A stretch of 20,303 nucleotides of DNA, taken from IMG/VR virus record IMGVR_UViG_3300033182_000045, positions 1-20,303 of that record. One strand, given 5' to 3'. Each line of letters opens with the position of its first letter. Position 1 is the first letter of the stretch. Under the pieces are notes generated by a model, which ran no database searches, was not told where the DNA came from, and saw only the letters and a program-made list of their open reading frames with translations. Origin of the DNA: a virus. Both the position numbers and the translations under genes were made by a program. Of this stretch, positions 6,245 to 13,509 are shown piece after piece.

Positions 6245-6700
6245 ATGGCTTTTGTACTTAATGATAGAGTCAAAGAGACTAGTACAACTACTGGAACTGG
6301 AACTTTTGATTTAGCTGGTGCTGAAACTGGTTTCGAGAGTTTTGTTTCTGGTGTTGGTGATGGTAATGTAACTTACTATGCTATCTCTAATGACGGAACT
6401 AATGAATTTGAAGTAGGGATCGGTACGGTTACTGATGCCACTCCTGATACATTGGCAAGAACAACAGTTATTTCATCTTCTAATTCTGACGCTTTAGTCA
6501 ATTTTTCAGCTGGTACTAAAACAGTATTTTGTACATTACCTGCATCAAGAACACCTTCTGCAGGAATGACAGCGCAAACTTTTGTTAATACTCACAACTC
6601 AACAATATCTGATGATCAAACATTAGTATCAGGAGTATTAGCAGGACCAGTAACAATTACTGGAACACAAACTGTAACAGGAACATTGGTAATTATATAA
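6245..6700 (+). CDS. tail/fibre structural protein, MAFVLNDRVKE family
   Basis: A 151-residue protein beginning MAFVLNDRVKETSTTTGTG, an opening that recurs in phage tail-fibre regions. It continues with AGAETGFESFVSGVGDGN, TYYAISNDGTNEFEVGIG and LARTTVISSSNSDALVNFSAG, and reaches a PASRTPS segment. The last 35 residues (TISDDQTLVSGVLAGPVTIT, then GTQTVTGTLVII) look like a short beta-helix or trimerising stalk of the kind that ends fibre-attachment proteins. Shine-Dalgarno GGAGA (6235-6239) precedes ATG by 5 bases. The stop overlaps the next start (TAATG). A role as an adaptor to which fibres attach is plausible from its place directly before a C1q-like fibre gene. Confidence 0.6.
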   Translation: MAFVLNDRVKETSTTTGTGTFDLAGAETGFESFVSGVGDGNVTYYAISNDGTNEFEVGIGTVTDATPDTLARTTVISSSNSDALVNFSAGTKTVFCTLPASRTPSAGMTAQTFVNTHNSTISDDQTLVSGVLAGPVTITGTQTVTGTLVII

Positions 6701-7548
6701 TGAGTAAATTAGAAGTAGATAAAATAGATCCACAATCAGGTACTAATTTAGAATTAGGTACTTCAGGAGATACAGTTACAATTCCTACAGGTGTAACTTT
6801 AGATGCATCAAATGCAACAACTTCTTTACCTGCAACTGTTGTAACGACTGATGGAACACAGACTTTAACAAATAAAAGTATTGCTGCTTCTCAGTTAACT
6901 GGAACTATTACTCCAAGTGATGGCACAGTTACTGGAGCAAAATTAAATAATGATATTATCTCTGCTCAAACAGAACTTGCTAGTGAACCAGCAGATACAG
7001 ACGAATTTTTAGTATCAGATGCTGGTACATTAAAAAGAATTGATTACTCATTAATTAAAGGTGGTGGAATTACAGTAGCAGATCAATTTAGATTAACTGC
7101 ACAAAAATCAGTTACATCAACAGGTTCAGATATTACTGCAAATTGGGAAAGAATTGATGGAAGTGGTCAAGGAACTTTAGGAAGTGGAATGACAGAAAGC
7201 TCTGGTATTTTTAGTTTTCCAGAAACAGGCATTTATTACATTGTAGTAAATTTAGGTTTCTTTGATACGACTGCTAATCAAAACGATAGCAGATATTTTG
7301 AATTTAAAATAAATGCGACTACTAACAATTCAAGTTACAACACTATTTCAAGAATGAATAGTTCTTTAAAGTACATAAGTGATCATACTTATCAAAATTT
7401 AAGTGTTTCTACTTTTTTTGATGTAACTAATACATCAACTCATAAAATAAAATTTACAGTCGAAAGTCAAAATAATACTTTTATAGCTGGTAGCACATCA
7501 CTTAACGAAAGTAACGATTTCACTTTTATAAGATTAGGAGACACATAA
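6700..7548 (+). CDS. tail fibre protein with C-terminal C1q/TNF-like domain
   Basis: A 282-residue protein in three parts. Residues 1-35 (SKLEVDKIDPQSGTNLELG, then SGDTVTIPTG) resemble the N-termini of the IPT/TIG proteins at 7848, 10953 and 11399, suggesting a shared attachment segment. Residues 36-120 form a repetitive stalk (TDGTQTLTNKSI, LTGTITPSDGTVTGAKL). Residues about 127-282 look like a C1q/TNF-type jelly roll: a Gly/Ser turn with GMTESSGIFSFPETGIYYIV, several amphipathic strands, and a closing FTFIRLGDT. Such trimeric heads are known at the tips of phage and bacterial fibres, where they bind receptors or carbohydrate. No Shine-Dalgarno is close, so initiation is probably coupled to the previous gene by TAATG. 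Confidence 0.65.
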   Translation: MSKLEVDKIDPQSGTNLELGTSGDTVTIPTGVTLDASNATTSLPATVVTTDGTQTLTNKSIAASQLTGTITPSDGTVTGAKLNNDIISAQTELASEPADTDEFLVSDAGTLKRIDYSLIKGGGITVADQFRLTAQKSVTSTGSDITANWERIDGSGQGTLGSGMTESSGIFSFPETGIYYIVVNLGFFDTTANQNDSRYFEFKINATTNNSSYNTISRMNSSLKYISDHTYQNLSVSTFFDVTNTSTHKIKFTVESQNNTFIAGSTSLNESNDFTFIRLGDT

Positions 7549-7549
7549 A

Positions 7550-7846
7550 ATGAATAGAGATTATTTTCAAGAAGCATTACACAGTTTTAATGGTGGTAAT
7601 TGGTATGGTTGGAAAAAAGAAGATGACAATGGAAATGTAATTCCTAACTCTGATCGTATGCAATACCAATATATTAAAATTATAAAAGATGGTGCAACTA
7701 TGCCAACTGAAGAAGAAGTAAATGCAAAGATACAAGAATTAAAAGATGCTGAAGCAAACGCAGAAACTAAAAAAGCATCTGGCAAACAAAAACTTTTAGA
7801 CTTAGGTTTAACCGAAGAAGAAGTGAAGGCACTAATAGGAATATAA
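7550..7846 (+). CDS. small tail-fibre-associated protein
   Basis: A 98-residue protein. The N-terminus carries an aromatic stretch (YFQEALHSFNGGNWYGWKKE), followed by a short beta region (MQYQYIKIIKDGATMPTEEE), a long charged helix (NAKIQELKDAEANAETKKAS) and a C-terminal helix-turn motif (LLDLGLTEEEVKALIG) of the kind found at the end of many phage tail-region proteins. It has no membrane segment. The Shine-Dalgarno TAGGAG (7535-7540) is written in the last codons of the C1q-like fibre gene, so the two are co-translated. It may be a fibre chaperone or a minor tail subunit; the sequence does not decide. Confidence 0.6.
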   Translation: MNRDYFQEALHSFNGGNWYGWKKEDDNGNVIPNSDRMQYQYIKIIKDGATMPTEEEVNAKIQELKDAEANAETKKASGKQKLLDLGLTEEEVKALIGI

Positions 7847-7847
7847 T

Positions 7848-8600
7848 ATGAGTGAAGTAAAAGTAAATAAAATATCACCTAGAACAGGAACCACATTTAC
7901 TATTGGTGATAGTGGTGACACGATTTCTACTGCAGGAAATATTTCTGCTGTTAATATTACAGCAACGAATTCCTTAACAGTAAATGGTGAATCTGTTACT
8001 TCTGCGAATCCAACAATCAGTTCTATTTCACCAGATACAATTACCAATGCTCAAACATCAATAACAATTACTGGAACGAATTTTGTATCAATACCAACTG
8101 TTGAAGCACAAAGTACAACAGGTATCATTGTTCCTGCAGACAGTGTGACTTTTAATAACTCAACATCACTTACTTGTAACTTTACATTAACAACAGATGG
8201 CACATATTATATTAGAATTGAAAACAATGACGGTCTAGCAGTTCGATCGACTACAGCATTATTAACGGTATCAGACGCTCCAACATGGACAACTGCTGCA
8301 GGTGATTTAGGTACTATTGCAGGTAATTTTTCTGGAACAGTTACAACGGTTGCTGCAACATCAGATTCAGCTATTACATATTCAGAGACAACAAACGTAT
8401 TAACTAACGCATCTCAAGCAAATTGCTCGCTTAATTCATCAACAGGTGCTATAACTACTACAGATTTCGGTGGTTCAAGCACCACTGCAACAACATATAA
8501 TTTTACATTAAGAGCAACTGATGCCGAAGGTCAAACAGCAGATAGAAACTTTAGTCTGACTTCTAGCTTCGGTGCAACAGGTGGGGGACAATTTAACTAA
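7848..8600 (+). CDS. IPT/TIG Ig-like domain protein, cassette copy 1
   Basis: A 250-residue extracellular-type protein without signal peptide, as expected for a virion protein. Residues 1-52 form an N-terminal segment (VKVNKISPRTGTTFTIGDSG, then SLTVNGESVTS). Residues 55-142 match an IPT/TIG Ig-like fold (TISSISPDTITNAQTSITIT, GTNF, TYYIRIENNDGLA, TALLTVSDAPTW). Residues 144-238 resemble a putative-Ig or cadherin-like repeat (SDSAITYSE, LNSSTGAITTTDFGG, YNFTLRATDAEGQTADRNFS), less canonical than in copy 2 because the Pro-Gly turn is missing. It ends GGGQFN, whose GGG GGA codons supply a purine-rich site before the next start. Paralogue of 11399-12151, same length. Likely an adhesion or spacer protein of the tail. 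Confidence 0.65.
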   Translation: MSEVKVNKISPRTGTTFTIGDSGDTISTAGNISAVNITATNSLTVNGESVTSANPTISSISPDTITNAQTSITITGTNFVSIPTVEAQSTTGIIVPADSVTFNNSTSLTCNFTLTTDGTYYIRIENNDGLAVRSTTALLTVSDAPTWTTAAGDLGTIAGNFSGTVTTVAATSDSAITYSETTNVLTNASQANCSLNSSTGAITTTDFGGSSTTATTYNFTLRATDAEGQTADRNFSLTSSFGATGGGQFN

Positions 8601-9913
8601 TGGCTAGTACATATTTAACAAGAACACCAAGTAGCACAGGTACTCAAACTAAATTTACTTTTAGTTTTTGGGTAAAAATTACAAGTGCAGGTAATGGTGC
8701 AGATAAAGCTATATTTTCTTCTGGTTTAAATTCATCAAATTATTATATGATAAGATTTACTTCTGGCGACCAATTACAAATTTTATCAAAAGACAATGCT
8801 AATAATCAAATAAACTATAATACTAATCAAATTTTTAGAGATACTAACGCTTGGTATCATATTGTTTTGGCACATGATACTACACAATCAAGTGGAAGTA
8901 GAATTAAATATTATGTTAATGGAGAACAAGTATCAAGTTTTCAATCAAGTGTAGAGCCAAGTGCAAGTGCTAATATTTTATATGTTAATGACACTACTGT
9001 TCATGCTTGGGGAAGAAGAAATTATAATTCTGATTTATATACAGATATGGTTTTATCTCATGTTCATTTTTGTGATGGTTATTCTTATCAAGCATCTGAC
9101 TTTGGTTCTACAGATAGTACAACTGGAGAATGGCAAATAAACACTTCTCCAAGTGTAACTTATGGAACTAATGGATATTTTATTCTTAAAGATGGTAATT
9201 CAGTAACAGACCAATCTGGTAATGGTAATAACTGGACAGTTTCTGCAGGTACACTTACAAATACTGAAGATTGTCCAAGCAATGTTTTTGCTACAGGAAA
9301 TCCTTTAGTTAAAGGAACTAATGGTAATTCACATGGAAATTTAAGAACAACAAGTGGTCAAAACTCATGGGAAAGTATGTGGTCTACATTAGCTTCATCT
9401 TCTGGAAAGTTTTATGCAGAATTTAGAAGAAATACTAACAATGGTTACACAATGTTTGGTGTAAGAAAAACTGAAAATATAACTACATTTGATGAAACAA
9501 CAGGTGTTGCAGGTGGAGTTGGTTATCAAAGTCATGGAAGTATTATTGATAGCACTGTTGAAATACATTCTGGTGGCTCTCCTTATGCAACATATGCAGA
9601 TGGAGATATTATAGGTGTTGCTATGGATTTAGATAATAGCAAATTATATTTTTCTAAGAATGGAACTTGGCAAAATAGTGGAGACCCAACAAGTGGTTCA
9701 ACTGGAACAGGTGCTATTTCTTTAACAGCAAATGCTATTTATCATTTTGGTTTTTGTGCTTACAATAATTCTGCTGATGCAAACTTCGGCAATGGTTACT
9801 TCGGAACAACAGCAGTATCTAGTGCAGGAACTAACGCAAGTGGAATAGGAATATTTGAATATGATGTACCAACTGGCTACACAGCTTTATCAACTAAGGG
9901 GTTAAACGAATAA
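8600..9913 (+). CDS. LamG-like + SPRY domain tail protein, cassette copy 1
   Basis: A 437-residue protein with two lectin-like folds. Residues 1-165 fit a LamG/concanavalin-like jelly roll (FTFSFWVKITS, AWYHIVLAHDTTQSSGSRIK, YYVNGEQVSSF, and the HVHFCDG strand). Residues 165-250 are a linker with YGTNGYFILKDGNSV and DQSGNGNNWTVSAG. Residues about 255-420 fit a SPRY domain (SSGKFYAEFRR, GDIIGVAMDLDNSKLYFSKN, GTWQNSGDP, ANFGNGYFG). Both folds often bind glycans or proteins, so a receptor-binding role at the tail is likely. The start overlaps the previous stop (TAATG). Paralogue of 12154-13509; the C-terminal region is the best conserved (NGYFGTTAVSSA, GIGIFEYDVPTGY). Confidence 0.7.
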   Translation: MASTYLTRTPSSTGTQTKFTFSFWVKITSAGNGADKAIFSSGLNSSNYYMIRFTSGDQLQILSKDNANNQINYNTNQIFRDTNAWYHIVLAHDTTQSSGSRIKYYVNGEQVSSFQSSVEPSASANILYVNDTTVHAWGRRNYNSDLYTDMVLSHVHFCDGYSYQASDFGSTDSTTGEWQINTSPSVTYGTNGYFILKDGNSVTDQSGNGNNWTVSAGTLTNTEDCPSNVFATGNPLVKGTNGNSHGNLRTTSGQNSWESMWSTLASSSGKFYAEFRRNTNNGYTMFGVRKTENITTFDETTGVAGGVGYQSHGSIIDSTVEIHSGGSPYATYADGDIIGVAMDLDNSKLYFSKNGTWQNSGDPTSGSTGTGAISLTANAIYHFGFCAYNNSADANFGNGYFGTTAVSSAGTNASGIGIFEYDVPTGYTALSTKGLNE

Positions 9914-9914
9914 T

Positions 9915-10949
9915 ATGGCTTATACTACAATTAATAAATCTACAGATAATTTTAATACTAAACTTTGGACAGGAACAAGTGATGCAACAACTTCTGTAAC
10001 AGGTGTAGGATTTCAACCAGATTTTACATGGATTAAAAATAGAGATGTAGCAGATGACCATATGCTTTTTGATGCTGTAAGAGGTGTTACAAAAAGATTA
10101 TTTTCAAATTCTAGTGGTGCAGAAGGAACAGACGCACAAACACTAACTTCATTTGATAGTGATGGTTTTACAACAGGTAATAGTAGAGCAACAGGTGGAG
10201 ATGCAGGTAATGATATGGTTTCATGGAATTGGAAAGCAAATGGTGCAGGTTCATCAAATACAGATGGTTCTATAACATCAACTGTATCTGCAAACACGAC
10301 AGCAGGATTTAGTATTGTGTCTTATACAGGTACAGGTTCACAACCTGCTACTGTTGGACATGGTTTAGGAGTAACACCTCAAGTAGTAATAGTAAAACCT
10401 AGAACTGATGCTCAATCATGGTGTGTATATCATGAAAGTCTAGGTAATACAAAAGTAACATATCTTGACAGTGCAAGTGCGTCAGGTGGTTCATCAGTTT
10501 GGAACAACACCTCTCCAACTTCTTCAGTTTTTACTGTAAATGATAATCAAGTTAATAGTAGTGGAATAACTTACATAGCTTATTGTTTTGCATCTAAAAC
10601 TGGTTACAGCAAGTTTGGTTCTTATACTGGTAATGGTTCTACTGATGGAACATTTATTTACACAGGATTTAAACCTGCTTGGGTTTTAATTAAAAAATCA
10701 AGTGCAGTAGAAGACTGGGCTATGTTTGACAGTACAAGAGATACACATAATGTACAATACAAACTTTTATATGCTAATAATAATAATGCTGAATACACAG
10801 GTGTTTCAGCTAGAAATGATTTTTTAAGTAATGGATTTAAAATAAGAACTACAGATAATAAAGAAAATGGTTCTGGTGGAACATACATCTACATGGCATT
10901 TGGTCAATCATTAGTAGGTTCAAATAACGTACCATGTACAGCGAGGTAA
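9915..10949 (+). CDS. 344-residue tail protein with three internal repeats, cassette copy 1
   Basis: A beta-rich protein that can be divided into three related blocks of about 98 residues (14-110, 132-228, 232-330). Each opens with a YTG or WTG turn, then GF/GL-x-P and an IK or VK strand (GFQPDFTWIKNR, GLGVTPQVVIVKPR, GFKPAWVLIKKS), an FD or YHE segment with Arg or Lys, and closes with an aromatic strand (VSWNWKA, TYIAYCFASK, TYIYMAFGQS). The end GSNNVPCTAR matches the paralogue's GTNNIPATAR. The family may be the one catalogued as DUF7483, often found beside LamG/SPRY tail genes, but I cannot confirm that. AAGGGGT (9896-9902) precedes ATG. Its final codons GCG AGG TAA carry the ribosome site for the GTG-started next gene. 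Confidence 0.65.
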   Translation: MAYTTINKSTDNFNTKLWTGTSDATTSVTGVGFQPDFTWIKNRDVADDHMLFDAVRGVTKRLFSNSSGAEGTDAQTLTSFDSDGFTTGNSRATGGDAGNDMVSWNWKANGAGSSNTDGSITSTVSANTTAGFSIVSYTGTGSQPATVGHGLGVTPQVVIVKPRTDAQSWCVYHESLGNTKVTYLDSASASGGSSVWNNTSPTSSVFTVNDNQVNSSGITYIAYCFASKTGYSKFGSYTGNGSTDGTFIYTGFKPAWVLIKKSSAVEDWAMFDSTRDTHNVQYKLLYANNNNAEYTGVSARNDFLSNGFKIRTTDNKENGSGGTYIYMAFGQSLVGSNNVPCTAR

Positions 10950-10952
10950 CTC

Positions 10953-11399
10953 GTGGCCAGTATTCTAAAAAATGACACTATCCAAAATAGTAGTGGATCT
11001 AATATAATCAACGAGTCTGCAGGAACGGTGACCATGGCGGCATCAGGTAATACCGTGACGATTCCTTCAGGTGCAACGATGACCGCTCCAGCATTATTGG
11101 TCAATGGTCAAACAGTAACTGGTAGAATATTTCCAACTGTATCAAGTATCAGTCCTACAACTGCATCAGCATCCGTTCAAACATCAATAGCAATTACAGG
11201 ATCTGGTTTTGTTGCAACACCAGTCGTTGAAGCAATATCTTCAACAGGTGCCATAAATACAGCAGATACAGTCACTTACAATAGTTCAAGTTCTTTGACT
11301 TGTAATTTTACATTGATTGCAGGCTCATATTATATTAGAGTAGAAAATAACACAGGTTTTGCAGGAAGATCTGCATCAACTTTATTAACGGTATCATAA
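10953..11399 (+). CDS. short IPT/TIG protein lacking the second Ig-like domain (GTG start)
   Basis: A 148-residue paralogue of the 250-residue IPT/TIG proteins. The N-terminal segment (ILKNDTIQNSSGSNIINESA, SGNTVTIPSGATM, LLVNGQTVTG) is closer to the 11399 protein, while parts of the IPT domain (SSLTCNFTL, SYYIRVENN) are closer to the 7848 protein, so it looks mosaic. It stops at LLTVS, exactly where both long paralogues continue into their second Ig-like domain. Start: GTG 10953, aligned with the paralogue's ATG and preceded by GAGG (10943-10946). The stop overlaps the next ATG (TAATGG). It could be a functional single-domain subunit or a remnant of the duplication; the open frame and good ribosome site favour a working gene. 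Confidence 0.65.
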   Translation: MASILKNDTIQNSSGSNIINESAGTVTMAASGNTVTIPSGATMTAPALLVNGQTVTGRIFPTVSSISPTTASASVQTSIAITGSGFVATPVVEAISSTGAINTADTVTYNSSSSLTCNFTLIAGSYYIRVENNTGFAGRSASTLLTVS

Positions 11400-12151
11400 T
11401 GGCAGGAATTTTAAAAGTAGACACAGTACAAGATCAAGACGGTAATGATATTATCCAAGAATCTGCAGGTACAGTAACAGTTGGTCAATCAGGCCAAACA
11501 GTTGCGGTTGCAGGTGGTGCTACATTATCGGTACCGACATTATTAGTAAATGGAGAATCAGTTACTGCAATTACTTTACCAACAGTTACATCTTTATCTC
11601 CTGATACAATTACAAATGCACAAACGTCAGTTACAATTACAGGAACTAATTTTGTAAACGGTGCAATAGTCAATGCAATCTCAACAACGGGTGCAATCTA
11701 CAATGCAGACACAGTTACATTTAACAGTGCAACATCAATCACAGCAGCTTTTACTTTAACTGTAGATGGCACTTATTATATTAGAGTCGAGAATCCTGAT
11801 GGATTAGCAGGAAGATCTTCAACTGCTTTACTAACGGTTTCTGATGCACCAACTTGGTCCACTGCTGCAGGTAGTTTAGGTTCTGTTGCACAAGGTGGAT
11901 CAATCAGCTTTACAGTTACGGCTACATCTGATAGTGCTGTCACTTATTCTATTGTATCTGGAGCTTTACCAACAGGTGGTAGTTTAAATAGTTCAAATGG
12001 AGCAATCACTGGAACAGAATCAGGTAGTGATACTTCAGAGACAACTTACAACTTTACAATTAGAGCAACGGATGCAGAGAGTCAGACTGCTGATAGAGCA
12101 TTCTCTATTACAGTAACAGTAGGAATTAATAATGGGGGTCAGTTTAACTAA
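11399..12151 (+). CDS. IPT/TIG + putative-Ig domain protein, cassette copy 2
   Basis: A 250-residue protein equal in length to the 7848 paralogue. Residues 1-56 are the shared N-terminal segment (ILKVDTVQDQDGNDIIQESA, LLVNGESVTA). Residues 60-147 form an IPT/TIG domain (TSLSPDTITNAQTSVTITG, GTNFVNG, TYYIRVENPDGLAGRS). Residues 150-245 are a good match to a He_PIG-type Ig-like repeat (SDSAVTYSIVSGALPTGGSL, NSSNGAITGT, TTYNFTIRATDAESQTADRA). It ends NNGGQFN, like copy 1. No clear Shine-Dalgarno is near, so initiation is probably coupled to the short IPT/TIG gene through the overlapping TAATG. Probably a tail-surface adhesion or spacer protein. Confidence 0.7.
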   Translation: MAGILKVDTVQDQDGNDIIQESAGTVTVGQSGQTVAVAGGATLSVPTLLVNGESVTAITLPTVTSLSPDTITNAQTSVTITGTNFVNGAIVNAISTTGAIYNADTVTFNSATSITAAFTLTVDGTYYIRVENPDGLAGRSSTALLTVSDAPTWSTAAGSLGSVAQGGSISFTVTATSDSAVTYSIVSGALPTGGSLNSSNGAITGTESGSDTSETTYNFTIRATDAESQTADRAFSITVTVGINNGGQFN

Positions 12152-12153
12152 TC

Positions 12154-13509
12154 ATGGCATCAACTTATTTATCAAAAACATTTAGCACACCAACAAGTTC
12201 AAAAATATTTACATTTTCTTTTTGGGTAAAAAAATCACAAGGTTCTCAAAGTGATGATATGCACATTTTTAACAATTATGTTTCTGGTTCATCAAGATTA
12301 ACTTGTGCAATAGATGGAAATGAAAATTTTAAAATAGAAAATAATAATGGTGCATATAATTTAAGATTTATAACAGATGCAGAATATAGAGATGTTAATG
12401 GTTTTTACCATTTTGTAATTTCAGTTGATACTACACAAGCTACAGAATCAAATAGAGTAAAAATTTATGTTAATGGTGTTCAAGAAACTTCATTTTCAAC
12501 ATCTACATATCCATCACAAAATGATGACATAAAAGTACCAGACAGTTCTCATACAATGTATATTGGAACTTTTACAGGTTCAGCACAATTTTGGGATGGC
12601 TCAATGGCTCATGTTCATTTTATAGATGGAACACAGTATTCAGCAAGTGACTTTGGTGAAACAGATTCTACAACTGGAATATGGAAACCTAAAACTGCAC
12701 CATCAGTTACTTATGGTACAAATGGATTCTTTTTAAAATTTGAAAACTCTGGTTCTATGGGTACAGATAGTTCTGGTAATGGAAATAACTTCACGGTTAA
12801 TGGAACATGCACACAGACAATAGATACACCTAGTAATGTTTTTGCTACTATGAATGCTTTAGATAATTATTATCCTAGTGCTACTTTTAGTAATGGTAAT
12901 ACTACAACAACATCTGGTGCTGGTAATTGGACTCCTGTTAAATCAAATTTAGGAGTATCTAGTGGAAAATGGTATTGGGAAATTAAACACTCTGCTGTGA
13001 GTTCTGGTGGTAGTTATGCAACAATAGGTATAGGCTCTAATCAAGCAACAGGAAATCAGCAAAGAGGTGGAGTTAATTCAACTGATTATAGTTATTGGTA
13101 TGCTGGAGAATTAAGAAGTAATGATTCTTTACAAATTTCAGTAAATACTTATGGAGTAGGAGATATTATTGGAATAGCATTAGATTTAGATAATAATAAA
13201 TTATATTTTTCTAAAAATGGAACTTGGCAGAATAGTGGTGATCCAACATCTGGTGCAACAGGAACTGGTGCAATGTCTATTACTGATCCAGCTTCAACAC
13301 CATTAGGTCAATATTTTGCTGAAAATGGTTTTTATGATAATACTAACACAGGAACTTTCCAAGCAAACTTCGGTAATGGATATTTCGGCACAACTGCTGT
13401 ATCATCAGCACAAAACCCAGATGACGGAATCGGGATTTTCGAATATGATGTCCCTACAGGTTACAGAGCATTATGTACTAAATCAATTAATGCACAGGAG
13501 TATAGTTAA
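12154..13509 (+). CDS. LamG-like + SPRY domain tail protein, cassette copy 2
   Basis: A 451-residue paralogue of the 8600-9913 protein. The LamG-like part covers residues 1-165 (IFTFSFWVKKSQGSQSDD, FYHFVISVDTTQATESNRVK, IYVNGVQETSF, MAHVHFIDGTQYSASDFG). The linker again carries GTNGFFLKFENSG and DSSGNGNNFTVNG. The SPRY-like part covers about 262-435 (SSGKWYWEIKHSAVSSGG, ATIGIGSNQA, GDIIGIALDLDNNKLYFSKN, GTWQNSGDP, ANFGNGYFG). It is 14 residues longer than copy 1, mainly in the SPRY loops. The ATG lies about 15 bases after a GGGGG run, so initiation may be helped by reinitiation from the previous stop. Its codons CAG GAG (13495-13500) provide the site for the next gene. Likely a receptor- or glycan-binding tail component. 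Confidence 0.7.
   Translation: MASTYLSKTFSTPTSSKIFTFSFWVKKSQGSQSDDMHIFNNYVSGSSRLTCAIDGNENFKIENNNGAYNLRFITDAEYRDVNGFYHFVISVDTTQATESNRVKIYVNGVQETSFSTSTYPSQNDDIKVPDSSHTMYIGTFTGSAQFWDGSMAHVHFIDGTQYSASDFGETDSTTGIWKPKTAPSVTYGTNGFFLKFENSGSMGTDSSGNGNNFTVNGTCTQTIDTPSNVFATMNALDNYYPSATFSNGNTTTTSGAGNWTPVKSNLGVSSGKWYWEIKHSAVSSGGSYATIGIGSNQATGNQQRGGVNSTDYSYWYAGELRSNDSLQISVNTYGVGDIIGIALDLDNNKLYFSKNGTWQNSGDPTSGATGTGAMSITDPASTPLGQYFAENGFYDNTNTGTFQANFGNGYFGTTAVSSAQNPDDGIGIFEYDVPTGYRALCTKSINAQEYS

Larger units (their letters stand above)
7848..10949 (+). repeat. adhesin cassette, copy 1 (IPT/TIG + LamG/SPRY + 344-residue protein)
   Basis: Three consecutive genes (250, 437 and 344 residues) occur again in the same order and orientation at 11399-14543 (250, 451 and 344 residues). 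Proteins align along their whole length and short identical DNA blocks persist, for example the shared GGATTTAGTATTGTGTCTTA in the two 344-residue genes and TTATATTTTTCTAA in the two SPRY regions. The copies have diverged, so the duplication is not recent. Confidence 0.75.
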
